This document shows positions 1 to 8,317 of a stretch of DNA of 64,000 nt, piece after piece. The DNA is taken from assembly GCA_016708315.1 (NCBI GenBank), contig JADJGC010000003.1, positions 424,034-488,033 on the forward strand, in the 5' to 3' direction. Within the stretch, counting starts at the first letter, position 1. Each line of letters opens with the position of its first letter. The notes under the pieces are model-generated. The model was not told the DNA's origin. It worked only from the letters and a program-made list of their open reading frames with translations, and ran no database searches. The translations under genes were made by a program, and so were the position numbers. This stretch comes from a bacterium (lineage in GTDB: Bacteria; Zixibacteria; MSB-5A5; CAIYYT01).

Positions 1-2
1 AG

Positions 3-338
3 GTCATTAGAGAGCTGCTATCGAACATCATTACTCGAATGGGACACAAGATCACGACAGTTGAAACCGGGCAAGAAGCGCTCAGGTTGTTCCGACAAGA
101 GCCGTTTGACCTTGTCATAGCTGAAGCAGGATTGCCGGATATAAGCGGCTGGTCGATATCCGAACAAGTCAAAAAGCACTCGCCGCGCACTCCAGTGATT
201 ATTCTTTCCGGTTGGGACAATATTGCTGATCTCGAAAAGGCACATGCCGGACATGCCGACTTCGTACTCACTAAGCCCTTCAAAATGGAACAATTAGGCA
301 AAGTTATTGGCGCTGCCTGCCAAATGATTACTGCCTGA
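3..338 (+). CDS. Response-regulator receiver domain, C-terminal part (5' end outside window), Glu at phospho-site
   Basis: The reading frame is already open at the left edge, so the start lies upstream. The visible part is a CheY-like receiver domain of a two-component or phosphorelay protein. Conserved Ser (IILSGW) and Lys (LTKPF) are present. At the position of the phospho-accepting Asp the sequence is DLVIAEAGLPD, so Glu replaces Asp. This normally blocks phosphorylation and can mimic the phosphorylated state. The protein ends just after the receiver fold, so the receiver is the C-terminal domain. An output or kinase domain may lie upstream. The HDOD signalling protein follows 80 bp downstream on the same strand and may be co-transcribed. 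Family confidence is high; its role is unknown. Confidence 0.85.
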   Translation, partial: VIRELLSNIITRMGHKITTVETGQEALRLFRQEPFDLVIAEAGLPDISGWSISEQVKKHSPRTPVIILSGWDNIADLEKAHAGHADFVLTKPFKMEQLGKVIGAACQMITA

Positions 339-418
339 CGATTCTGCTTCAGTTCATTGCCACACAGCCGATAAATAGAGAAAGTAATCACAATGGCCTT
401 TCTCGCGCTGGTGGTGTT

Positions 419-1720
419 ATGGAAAAGATTCGCCTCCTTGATAATGTTGACTCTTCAAAAGATCTTCTTTCAATACCGGACACTCTCATCAAAGTACTAG
501 AGGCAGTCTCTTCCGAAGAAACTTCCCCCGATCAAATCGCGAACATCATTTTGAAAGACCCATCGCTAACTGCTAAGGTCTTAAAGATGGCCAACTCAAG
601 TTACTACTGTCGCAATGCGGCGATCAAGACCGTGCATCAGGGTATCAGGGTCATGGGCGCCAACGCAATAAAGTGCATTGCTCTTTCTGTGTCGGTATTT
701 ACCCCTCCAAAGAAGGGTGCGGCTCTAAGCGAAGATACTCTGCGACACTTTTACTTCCACTGCATCGGCGTAAGTCTGTTGGCGCGGCGTATCGCGCAGG
801 AAGTCGGTCAGAAGAATCCGGAAGAAGCTTTTGTTGCTGGACTCTTGCACGACATTGGCAAGCTGTACATTCTAAATGCGTATCCTGAACATTATGTTAA
901 AGTCGCCTTGTCAGAAGAGGCCGGTGAAGACATTCTTGATGCCGAGCGCAGAATATTTGATGTCGATCATGCGGAACTTGGAAGTGTAATTGCCAGCAAG
1001 TGGCGCTTACCTGAGGATCTTCAGCGCATTATTCGCAGTCATCACCAGTTGCACCAAGAAAACCGGGACGACGTGCTCCTGTCCATTATCAAACTTGCCA
1101 ACATTCTTGCAAGAAATATCCAAACACCAAATCTCAAGGTTATTGAGCGAAATGCAATCCACGTCCACGAATTGGCTATGAGGCTTGGTCTACAACGCGA
1201 ATTTCTCGACGGTCTTGCGTTTGAATTGTTGGACGATACCATTACGGCGGCTGGTCACATCGGTATTGACATTGGCAATCATAATGAACTACTAAGCAGA
1301 GCAAACCGAGAGCTGTGCAAGTCATACTTAATGATTGAAGGCCTCTTCAAGGCGCGCCAGGAACTCTCCGGCAAGCTTCTGGCAGAAGAGCGGCTGGCAG
1401 GCATGATTCGTTCCAAGAATATCGCCATTGCCACCTTGTCGCATTACTTGAACAACGTAGCCACTGCAATCAGTGGACGCGTACAACTCCTGCAAATGGG
1501 GTTACAGCGGGGTGATATCGGTGATAACTCAGGGAAAGTGCCGGCATCGCTCGCCGTAATCGAGAACTCGATTCTCAAGATTCTCGCAGTTTTGGCGGAG
1601 CTAAAAGCTGTTTCACGCTTTGAAGACCAGGAATTCTACAACGATTCAGATGCCATCAATATTGATAAACGGATCAAGGAACGAATGGATGCTTTCGACA
1701 GCACCATGGTCGGAAGCTGA
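419..1720 (+). CDS. HDOD/HD domain signalling protein with histidine-kinase-like C-terminal helix
   Basis: A 433-residue cytoplasmic protein. Residues about 15-210 form an HDOD domain (N-terminal FIILKDPSLTAKVL-like helices and a central GLLHDIGKL motif), related to HD-GYP phosphohydrolases but used mainly as a regulatory scaffold. A linker with Leu-rich helices follows. Residues about 325-400 contain SHYLNNVATAISGRVQLLQ, which resembles the dimerisation/H-box helix of histidine kinases, but no ATPase domain follows. It may therefore receive or pass a phosphoryl group, or only dimerise. It lies directly downstream of a receiver-domain gene and ends at a strong terminator, suggesting a two-gene signalling unit. 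Exact output is unknown. Confidence 0.85.
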   Translation: MEKIRLLDNVDSSKDLLSIPDTLIKVLEAVSSEETSPDQIANIILKDPSLTAKVLKMANSSYYCRNAAIKTVHQGIRVMGANAIKCIALSVSVFTPPKKGAALSEDTLRHFYFHCIGVSLLARRIAQEVGQKNPEEAFVAGLLHDIGKLYILNAYPEHYVKVALSEEAGEDILDAERRIFDVDHAELGSVIASKWRLPEDLQRIIRSHHQLHQENRDDVLLSIIKLANILARNIQTPNLKVIERNAIHVHELAMRLGLQREFLDGLAFELLDDTITAAGHIGIDIGNHNELLSRANRELCKSYLMIEGLFKARQELSGKLLAEERLAGMIRSKNIAIATLSHYLNNVATAISGRVQLLQMGLQRGDIGDNSGKVPASLAVIENSILKILAVLAELKAVSRFEDQEFYNDSDAINIDKRIKERMDAFDSTMVGS

Positions 1721-1743
1721 GTTTCTTGCGCTTTCTGAATATG

Positions 1744-1776
1744 CCGTCGGTGCTAAAAGTACCGACGGTTTTTTTT
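1744..1776 (+). terminator. Rho-independent terminator after the HDOD gene
   Basis: Perfect 8-bp stem CCGTCGGT/ACCGACGG with a 9-nt loop, followed by eight T. It separates the signalling pair from the methionine operon that starts about 55 bp later. Confidence 0.9.
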
Positions 1777-1830
1777 GGTTTTGGAGCAAATTTATTTGCA
1801 AAATTTCGAGAAGAAAGATAGTATGCGTCT

Positions 1831-2808
1831 ATGTTAAGAACTACATGTATCGGTAACTATCCAAAGCTTCCTTCAGAGAAGGGGCAGGTCAACATTCGTA
1901 AGACGCTGCACCGTTTTGACAAGAAGGAAATCACGCGGGCTGAACTTGATGAGGCATTCGACTCTGTAACTGCGCGAGTAATCTCAGAGCAGATTGAAGC
2001 AGGAGTTGATCTTCCCACTGACGGTCAGATTCGCTGGGACGATATCGTAACGCCTTTGGCAAAGCACCTTGCAGGATTCGAAATTGGCGGGCTGTTACGC
2101 TGGTTTGATAACAATGTTTACTATCGAAAGCCAAAAGTGTCCGGCGCAGTACAGTGGCGCGATCCGATTACCGTCAATCAGTTTCGATTTGCTTCGAAGA
2201 AAGCTGGCAAAGCAATCAAGGCAATACTGCCTGCTCCGTACAGTTTTGCACTGCTGTCAGACAATTCACACTATGGCAGTCAGAAGTTGTTAGTTGAGGC
2301 CCTAAGCGCGGCGCTGAGAAGCGAAGCTGAAGCGCTAATTTCAGCAGGGGCGACGCACATCCAGTTTGACGATCCTTGCTTGCCCTATAGCCCCGAAGAT
2401 GCCGATCTCGCGTTTTCGGCTCTGAATAGCGTAACCAACGGCTTGAAAGCTGAATTTTGGACTTGCTACTATTTTAGCAACATCAACAATCTGATGCCCA
2501 AGATTGGCCAATTGAAAATTGATGTAATAGCGGCCGATTGCGTATCGCACCCGGCCAACGTTGATAGTTTGATTTCACTCGGCGGCAAGTTCAAGTGCTG
2601 TTTTGGAATTGTAGATGCCCGCAATATCAAGATGGAAGAACCGGCACAATTGCAGAAGACACTGAAGAGAATCGCCGCGCAAAGCCCTGATGCCTATATC
2701 AGCCCGTCGTGCGGACTGGAGTTCCTCCCGCATCGTGAGGCGTTAGCAAAGATCAGACTCATGACGAAAGCCGTTGCCGAGACTAATGGAGGTAGCAAGA
2801 ATGCTTGA
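1831..2808 (+). CDS. Core-MetE-like methionine synthase paralogue with altered zinc ligands
   Basis: A 325-residue protein of the cobalamin-independent methionine synthase C-terminal (MetE-core/UROD-like TIM barrel) family. Core-length proteins of this kind include the MesA-MesD types, which use methyl donors other than polyglutamyl methyl-THF. N-terminal CIGNYPKLP and HIQFDDPCLPY match family motifs. In MetE the zinc is held by His, Cys, Glu and Cys. Aligning with the next gene, the HxC pair is WTC here (W210, C212), Glu is Asp (D236), and the last Cys is kept (C294 in SPSCG). Zinc binding may be lost or changed. It overlaps the next paralogue by 8 nt, so the two are probably made together and may form a heteromer. 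A substrate-binding or donor-partner role is inference. Confidence 0.75.
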   Translation: MLRTTCIGNYPKLPSEKGQVNIRKTLHRFDKKEITRAELDEAFDSVTARVISEQIEAGVDLPTDGQIRWDDIVTPLAKHLAGFEIGGLLRWFDNNVYYRKPKVSGAVQWRDPITVNQFRFASKKAGKAIKAILPAPYSFALLSDNSHYGSQKLLVEALSAALRSEAEALISAGATHIQFDDPCLPYSPEDADLAFSALNSVTNGLKAEFWTCYYFSNINNLMPKIGQLKIDVIAADCVSHPANVDSLISLGGKFKCCFGIVDARNIKMEEPAQLQKTLKRIAAQSPDAYISPSCGLEFLPHREALAKIRLMTKAVAETNGGSKNA

Positions 2809-3763
2809 AACCACGAGTGTCGGTAGCTTCCCTAAGCCCGACTACCTACAAAAGGCGCGCACGGCGTTTTCGACCAACAAAATCACGCATGAGCAGTTGG
2901 TAGAACTTGAGTTGCAGGCGACTCGCGAGATCATTGCCCTCCAGGAAGAAATCGGAATCGACATTCTGGTGCATGGCGAAATGGAACGCGGCGATATGAC
3001 TACCTATTTCGCTGAGAAGCTCGAAGGCATGGGGATCAGTGATTTAGTCCGTTCATACGGCAATCGCTATTATCGTAAGCCGATTGTCGCCGGCGCGCTC
3101 AAACGCCCGATTCCGATGACGGTCGAAATGTACAAGTACTCACAATCACTGACGAAAAAACCGGTCAAGGGAATGCTGACTGGCCCGTACACAATGTGCG
3201 ACTGGTCTTTTAACACACACTATGATACTCGCCGAGACGTTGTGTTGGCTTTTGCGCGTTTGTTGCATGATGAAGTCAAGGATCTGGAAAACGCTGGCGC
3301 CCGCTACATCCAGATTGACGAGCCGGCTATATCCACCCGCCCGGAAGAACTTGAAATCGCAATCGAAGCGATGGGCATCGTAACTGCCGGAATCAAAGCG
3401 ATGACAATATCCCATATCTGTTACGGGGACTTCAAGACGATTTACCCGCGAATCCTCGATCTACCGGTTGATCAACTTGACTTGGAATTCGCCAATTCAG
3501 GATACTCAAATCTTGATGTGTTCAAGACTCCCAAGTTCACTAAGAAAATCGCCTATGGTGTTCTTGATATTCACAGCCATCGAATTGAAAGCGTCGACGA
3601 GATAGTCTCTGGTATCAAGAAGGGATTGTCGGTGTTTGACGCAGAACTCATGATGATTGATCCCGATTGCGGACTCAAGACACGCACGATGGAAGAATCT
3701 GCAGCAAAGCTCCGAAACATGGTTGCTGCGGTCAAGATCGTTAAGTCTGAACTCGGCCTCTAA
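2801..3763 (+). CDS. Core-type methionine synthase (MetE C-terminal family)
   Basis: A 320-residue MetE-core enzyme predicted to methylate homocysteine through a zinc-bound thiolate. The start is the ATG at 2801, preceded by GGAGG at 8-nt spacing; a longer reading of the frame has no such signal. All four zinc ligands are visible: H205 and C207 (SHICY), E229 (LDLEF) and C290 (PDCGL). QIDEP at about 171-175 is the usual active-site acidic loop. There is no N-terminal MetE duplication, so it matches short archaeal/anaerobe core enzymes that take the methyl group from a corrinoid protein rather than methyl-THF; that donor is inference. It is translationally coupled to the upstream degenerate paralogue and followed 8 nt later by a homocysteine methyltransferase/MTHFR fusion. 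Confidence 0.85.
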   Translation: MLETTSVGSFPKPDYLQKARTAFSTNKITHEQLVELELQATREIIALQEEIGIDILVHGEMERGDMTTYFAEKLEGMGISDLVRSYGNRYYRKPIVAGALKRPIPMTVEMYKYSQSLTKKPVKGMLTGPYTMCDWSFNTHYDTRRDVVLAFARLLHDEVKDLENAGARYIQIDEPAISTRPEELEIAIEAMGIVTAGIKAMTISHICYGDFKTIYPRILDLPVDQLDLEFANSGYSNLDVFKTPKFTKKIAYGVLDIHSHRIESVDEIVSGIKKGLSVFDAELMMIDPDCGLKTRTMEESAAKLRNMVAAVKIVKSELGL

Positions 3764-3771
3764 AGGCACAC

Positions 3772-5598
3772 ATGTCTAATCCATTCTTAAGTCGCCTTAA
3801 GCAGGGTGCTATCCTTGGTGATGGCGCTATGGGGACATATCTCTATACAAAGGGCGTTTCATTCAATCACTGCTTCGATCACTTGAATCTTACCGATCCG
3901 CAGCTCATCGGCGCCATTCATGAAGAATACATCAATGCCGGTAGTGATCTAATCGAGACGAATACCTATGGAGCCAATCGGCTCAAGCTTGCTCAACACG
4001 GACTCGAAGACCTGGTTCGGGAGATCAATTATCGCGGTGTCAAGATTGCACGCGATCGACGCGAGATTTCCGGCAAGGACATTCTGGTCGCCGGGTCAAT
4101 CGGCCCCTTGGGAAAACTGATTGGCCGCTTCGGCGGTCTTACTCCGGCGGAGGCGCGAAGTCTTTTTTCGGAACAAGCGACGGCACTGCTTGAAGGCGGC
4201 GTCGATTTGTTTATGGTTGAGACTATACCCGATGTTGAAGAGCTGAGACTTGCTGTTGAAGAGATTCGTAAGATCTGCGATTTGCCCATTTCCGGTCAAG
4301 TTAGCATTAACGATGACCTGAGGACTATTCGCGGAAGTTCCCCGCTGGAGGTTCTGGAAGCGGCGCGAGAGCTTAAGCTCGACATCTTAGGAGCTAACTG
4401 CTCCGTTGGCCCGCAGCGAATATATGACTTTGTGGCGCTGCTGCATGGCATGACTGATATGCCTTTGTCGGCGCTCCCCAACGCCGGATTGCCAAAATAC
4501 AACGAGGGCCGTTTTTTCTATGTGTCATCGCCGGAGTACTTCGCCGAGTATTGCGGCAAGTTTTTGAACTTGGGCGTTTCGATTGTCGGGGGGTGTTGTG
4601 GCACGACCCCGGATCACATTCGCGCGATGAGACGAGTAATTGGTTCCTTCCAGCGAGTATCGCCGACGAACCAAAGTGTCGAGGTCGGTGAAGAGGCGAG
4701 AGATCGCACTGTAATTACCTCCGATGCGCGCGTGTCAGACTTTGCCGCCAAATTGGGGAAGAAATTTGTGGTCTCGGTCGAAATCGACCCGCCGCGCGGC
4801 GCCAATGCTGAGAAAGTACTTAAGGCGGCTGCCAAGCTGAAGGAAGTTGGCGTTGACGCTGTGAATATTGCTGATTCTCCGATGGCTAGAACGAGAATGA
4901 GCTGCTTGGCCGTTTCAGGACTTATCAGCGCACAGACAAAGATTGACGTGATTCTACACTTCACGTGTCGCGATAGAAATCTGATGGGACTTCAATCCGA
5001 CTTGATCGGAGCGCATGCGTTGGGCGTGAGGAACATTTTGGCGCTTACTGGTGATCCGCCTTCTTTGGGTGACTATCCCAATGCCACTGCTGTCTACGAT
5101 GTCGACGCCATCGGCTTGGTCGATATCATCGCAAGACTCAATAACGGCGCAGACTTAGCAGGCAATCCGATCGGATCAAACACAGAGTTTTCGATTGGAG
5201 TCGCAATCAATCCGACGTTGGAGACACTCACTCAGGAGTTGGAACGTCTTGAGAGAAAGATTGCTGCAGGTGCGCAATTCGCAATGACACAGCCTCTTTA
5301 TGAGCTTGATGTGCTCGAGCAGTTTCTCGAGCGAACTCGGAATTTTCAGATTCCGATTCTCCTCGGATTACTGCCGCTCCAGTCATACCGGCACGCCGAG
5401 TTCTTGCACAACGAAGTCCCCGGAATTGAAATTCCCGCCGACCTACGCCGTGCCATGAATGATGCCGGCAAGGACGCAGCGCAAGTTGGAATTGAATCTT
5501 GCCGCGATCTCCTGCAGCGCGCCAAAGGAATGGTGCAGGGTGCCAATCTAATGCCTTCGTTCGGAAGATTTGAGACAGTCCTAAAAGTCTTGGAATAA
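3772..5598 (+). CDS. Bifunctional homocysteine S-methyltransferase / 5,10-methylene-THF reductase
   Basis: A 608-residue fusion of the YitJ type. Residues 1-about 295 are a Pfam S-methyl_trans barrel with zinc cysteines C210 (GANCSVG) and C275/C276 (VGGCCGTTP). Residues about 320-605 are MTHFR (VSVEIDPPRG start, LTGDPP loop, AMTQPLY), which reduces methylene-THF to methyl-THF with a flavin. The protein could make methyl-THF and move a methyl group to homocysteine. With the two core-MetE proteins it forms a compact one-carbon/methionine operon. The fusion is well known; its pairing with two MetE-core proteins is the less common point. The methyl donor of the first domain (S-methylmethionine, betaine or methyl-THF) cannot be read from sequence. 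Confidence 0.92.
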   Translation: MSNPFLSRLKQGAILGDGAMGTYLYTKGVSFNHCFDHLNLTDPQLIGAIHEEYINAGSDLIETNTYGANRLKLAQHGLEDLVREINYRGVKIARDRREISGKDILVAGSIGPLGKLIGRFGGLTPAEARSLFSEQATALLEGGVDLFMVETIPDVEELRLAVEEIRKICDLPISGQVSINDDLRTIRGSSPLEVLEAARELKLDILGANCSVGPQRIYDFVALLHGMTDMPLSALPNAGLPKYNEGRFFYVSSPEYFAEYCGKFLNLGVSIVGGCCGTTPDHIRAMRRVIGSFQRVSPTNQSVEVGEEARDRTVITSDARVSDFAAKLGKKFVVSVEIDPPRGANAEKVLKAAAKLKEVGVDAVNIADSPMARTRMSCLAVSGLISAQTKIDVILHFTCRDRNLMGLQSDLIGAHALGVRNILALTGDPPSLGDYPNATAVYDVDAIGLVDIIARLNNGADLAGNPIGSNTEFSIGVAINPTLETLTQELERLERKIAAGAQFAMTQPLYELDVLEQFLERTRNFQIPILLGLLPLQSYRHAEFLHNEVPGIEIPADLRRAMNDAGKDAAQVGIESCRDLLQRAKGMVQGANLMPSFGRFETVLKVLE

Positions 5599-5653
5599 TT
5601 ACCCAATAAGATTATCAAGTAGCGAGAAATAGCACGGGGCATGGAGGATTTTG

Positions 5654-7141
5654 ATGCGTCTCGTTTGCGAAGAATTCGGGATTAAGAAACTATCGTGTGA
5701 TCTGTTATGCGTCTTGATTCACACTGATAGGAACCAATCCGATTACGTAACCCACATCGATCAACTACTAAATGGTCAGATCGCTTCTTTGAAGCAGGGC
5801 GGCCACTTTCTCGGAAACGCTTTAGAACAGTGTTTAGTCATACCTCACCCACCGAAGGGCATAAAGCGAATGCTCCTGATCGGATTGGGAGCGAGCAAGG
5901 AAATCAGCCTCGAATTACTGCGTAAGGCGGGCGGTGTTGCCGGGTCGGCTTCTACTCGTAAGGACTGCGAAAACGTTGTCCTCGCTGTACCTTCGTTTTC
6001 GAACACTAAAGTCAAGTCAGAAGATGCAGGACAGGCAATAGCTGAAGGATTCAACCTTGGCGGTTATTTCAACGATAGCTTGAAGTCGGGACAACCAAGC
6101 CGAACGCGTCCGGGTCGCGTTACGATCTTGAGTTCGAAAGCCGAGACTGCCATTATCAAATTTGGCGCAGCTCGCGGATTGATGATCTCGAATTTGCAGA
6201 ACCACTGCCGAGACCTCTCGGGTTGTCCGTCTAACATCTTGACACCGAGTTTTCTGGCAAACGAGGCTCGTCGAATCGCTCGCAAGCACGGCCTTCGCGT
6301 GAAAATCTATCGTCGTCCTGAGATCGAGAAGATGAAGATTGGCGCATTTCTTGCTGTTGCGAAAGGATCGAAAGAACAGCCATACTTGATTCAGATCGAT
6401 TACATACCACGCACCAAAGCCACTAAGAGGGTAGTACTTGTTGGGAAGGGAATCACATTTGATACCGGCGGTATCTCCATTAAACCTGCTGACAATATGG
6501 GTGAAATGAGACAGGATATGACCGGTGCTGCGGTCGTACTTACCACAATGGCCGCATTGGCTCAGCTTAAACCCAAGACGCAGATTACCGCATTCATTCC
6601 TACATGCGAGAACATGATTAGCAGTACTGCGTACAAACCGGGTGACGTTGTGACGACTTCGATAGGTAAGACAATTGAGATCGTAAATACTGATGCCGAA
6701 GGTCGCTTGCTGCTTGCCGATGTACTCGGATACGCCTCGAAGCTTCGTCCCGACTACTTGTTCGATGTTGCAACATTGACTGGCGCTGTCACGGTGGCGT
6801 TAGGGCATGGTTGTGCAGGATTTCTCTCTACCTCAGAAGAGCTGACTGAGGTTTTTGTCAAAGCCTCAGCACGCACTGGCGAGAAAGTCTGGCAGTTGCC
6901 ATTGCTTGAAGAATACTCTCATCAATTCAAATCTGGCGTTGCAGACATGACCAATTCAGGCGGCAAGCCGGCAGGCACGATCACAGCCGGGTTGATCCTG
7001 AAGCAGTTCACAGCAGATATCCCGTGGCTTCACATGGATATTGCCGGGGTCGATTTTGAGTACCGCGGGAGCGAATACGTTCCTCGTGGACCTTCAGGAT
7101 TCGGAGTCCGTGTTTTGACTGAGGCTCTTTGCAAGCTTTAG
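5654..7141 (+). CDS. pepA: Leucyl aminopeptidase, M17 family
   Basis: A cytoplasmic metallo-aminopeptidase that removes N-terminal residues from peptides. The hallmark NTDAEGRLLLAD and the metal/catalytic loop VGKGITFDTGGISIKP are both present, and 495 residues is normal for the family. The ATG at 5654 lies 6 nt after GGAGG; a TTG one codon upstream is the alternative. The N-terminal domain (about 1-170) is divergent, as usual. It follows the one-carbon operon by about 55 bp and may be read from the same transcript. M17 proteins can also bind DNA or act as Cys-Gly peptidases; the specificity is not determinable here. Confidence 0.93.
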   Translation: MRLVCEEFGIKKLSCDLLCVLIHTDRNQSDYVTHIDQLLNGQIASLKQGGHFLGNALEQCLVIPHPPKGIKRMLLIGLGASKEISLELLRKAGGVAGSASTRKDCENVVLAVPSFSNTKVKSEDAGQAIAEGFNLGGYFNDSLKSGQPSRTRPGRVTILSSKAETAIIKFGAARGLMISNLQNHCRDLSGCPSNILTPSFLANEARRIARKHGLRVKIYRRPEIEKMKIGAFLAVAKGSKEQPYLIQIDYIPRTKATKRVVLVGKGITFDTGGISIKPADNMGEMRQDMTGAAVVLTTMAALAQLKPKTQITAFIPTCENMISSTAYKPGDVVTTSIGKTIEIVNTDAEGRLLLADVLGYASKLRPDYLFDVATLTGAVTVALGHGCAGFLSTSEELTEVFVKASARTGEKVWQLPLLEEYSHQFKSGVADMTNSGGKPAGTITAGLILKQFTADIPWLHMDIAGVDFEYRGSEYVPRGPSGFGVRVLTEALCKL

Positions 7142-7151
7142 CACCGCAATG

Positions 7152-7181
7152 AAAAATGGGGTAACCGCCTCGGTTACCCCA
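7152..7181 (-). terminator. Terminator between convergent genes
   Basis: A 10-bp perfect stem (TGGGGTAACC with its complement, loop of 5) is followed by five T on the minus strand. It therefore serves mainly the minus-strand TolB-like gene ending at 7207. On the plus strand no T run follows the stem, so any effect on pepA would be weaker. Confidence 0.85.
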
Positions 7182-7206
7182 TCCTTGTGTAGAAATCTAA
7201 TACTGA

Positions 7207-8178
7207 CTAGTTAGACCAAGAAGGATTGTAGTCAGTTCCAGGGCCAGAGAGGCGAACCGGATCTCCGCCGGCAATAGCCAACTTGTAGATAGAACCGTTC
7301 TGAGTAGCAAACACCACAAACTTCGAGTCAGGCGACCAAGACACGGGTCCGCCAGCAAATCCCAAACCGGCTGATGGCTTCCACAGGACTTTCTTTTGAG
7401 CTAAGTCCGGCGATGTAATGGATAAAGCCTGGTTCGAGAGATCGCTCGACATAAAGGCTATCCATTTGCCGTCAGGTGACCACGACGGTGCTGTTGCGCC
7501 TTGCCACTTGTTCGCCCGTTCCAGAATCACATCATCTTTGAGTGGGAATTCTGCCACACCAGCAATGGCAATACCAGCAGTCGCAAATTGCTCGCCTTGG
7601 AGTCGCATCACAACAAATGCCACTTGGCGTGCGTCCGGAGACATCGTCGGTGATCCGACCATCAATTCTGAACTTGCGGGTAGATCAAGATTGCGCAGAA
7701 GGAACGTCTTCGTGTCGTAGAAGCAAATTCGATAGTTTGGTTTTACGACATTCGCCATGTTGGCATTCAGGTCGTGAAGAAACATGATCTTGCTGCCATC
7801 GCGGCTAAACTCGGGATACTGAGCACCCATTGTGTTGGTGATATTCTCCCAAAAGCTGTTGCTCGAGTCGGTGTAGGCATAAAACAAATCATACACTGCG
7901 TGCTGATGACCACCCAAATCCGGATATTGCAGCTGAAGCGCGCCGCGACGGGCGAACGCCAATTTCTTGTTGTCCGGCGACCAAGTAAGGCGTCCAGCGG
8001 CATTTGTCAATCCGGTGACGAATGGGCGCTGATTGCTCCCATCGGCATCCATCAGCCAAACATCGTTGTTTCTCAGGAAGGCGATTGTCGCACCCTTCTT
8101 GATAGTCGCACTCGTTGCGATCGCGAAACAAATCAAGATGAGACTGCAGACTGTAGCTAAGGTGAGGGATTTCTTCAT
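7207..8178 (-). CDS. Secreted TolB-like beta-propeller protein
   Basis: A 323-residue protein with an N-terminal signal peptide (MKKSLTLATVCSLILICFA, cut near residue 23). It then has repeats of the TolB/PD40 type: 'W.SPDNKKLAFAR', 'PEFSRDGSKIMFL', 'PTMSPDARQVAFV', 'PSWSPDGKWIAFM' and 'VSWSPDSKFVVFA'. These are blades of a WD40-like propeller expected in the periplasm or outside. No enzymatic domain is attached. The ATG has an AAGGAG site. It sits alone on the minus strand between two terminated units. Proteins like this often act as ligand- or protein-binding scaffolds; the partner is unknown. Confidence 0.88.
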   Translation of the reverse strand: MKKSLTLATVCSLILICFAIATSATIKKGATIAFLRNNDVWLMDADGSNQRPFVTGLTNAAGRLTWSPDNKKLAFARRGALQLQYPDLGGHQHAVYDLFYAYTDSSNSFWENITNTMGAQYPEFSRDGSKIMFLHDLNANMANVVKPNYRICFYDTKTFLLRNLDLPASSELMVGSPTMSPDARQVAFVVMRLQGEQFATAGIAIAGVAEFPLKDDVILERANKWQGATAPSWSPDGKWIAFMSSDLSNQALSITSPDLAQKKVLWKPSAGLGFAGGPVSWSPDSKFVVFATQNGSIYKLAIAGGDPVRLSGPGTDYNPSWSN

Positions 8179-8317
8179 TGTTCTCCTTTATGGTAGACGC
8201 AGTAATTTACTCTCGATGACATATTTTACTCAAATTCATCCGAATGTTTCAGATTATCGGTAAGTTATTGATTTGACTTGAGATGTCAATAGCGCACAGG
8301 AGGCTAATTAGTAGGCA

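Noticed and set aside
1721..1830. Possible methionine riboswitch (SAM or B12) upstream of the MetE-like operon
   Set aside because: Only 110 bp are available, much of it is a terminator for the previous gene, and no SAM or cobalamin riboswitch core was recognised.
7157..7181. Hairpin as terminator for pepA on the plus strand
   Set aside because: No T run follows on the plus strand, while five T follow on the minus strand, so it is assigned to the minus-strand gene.
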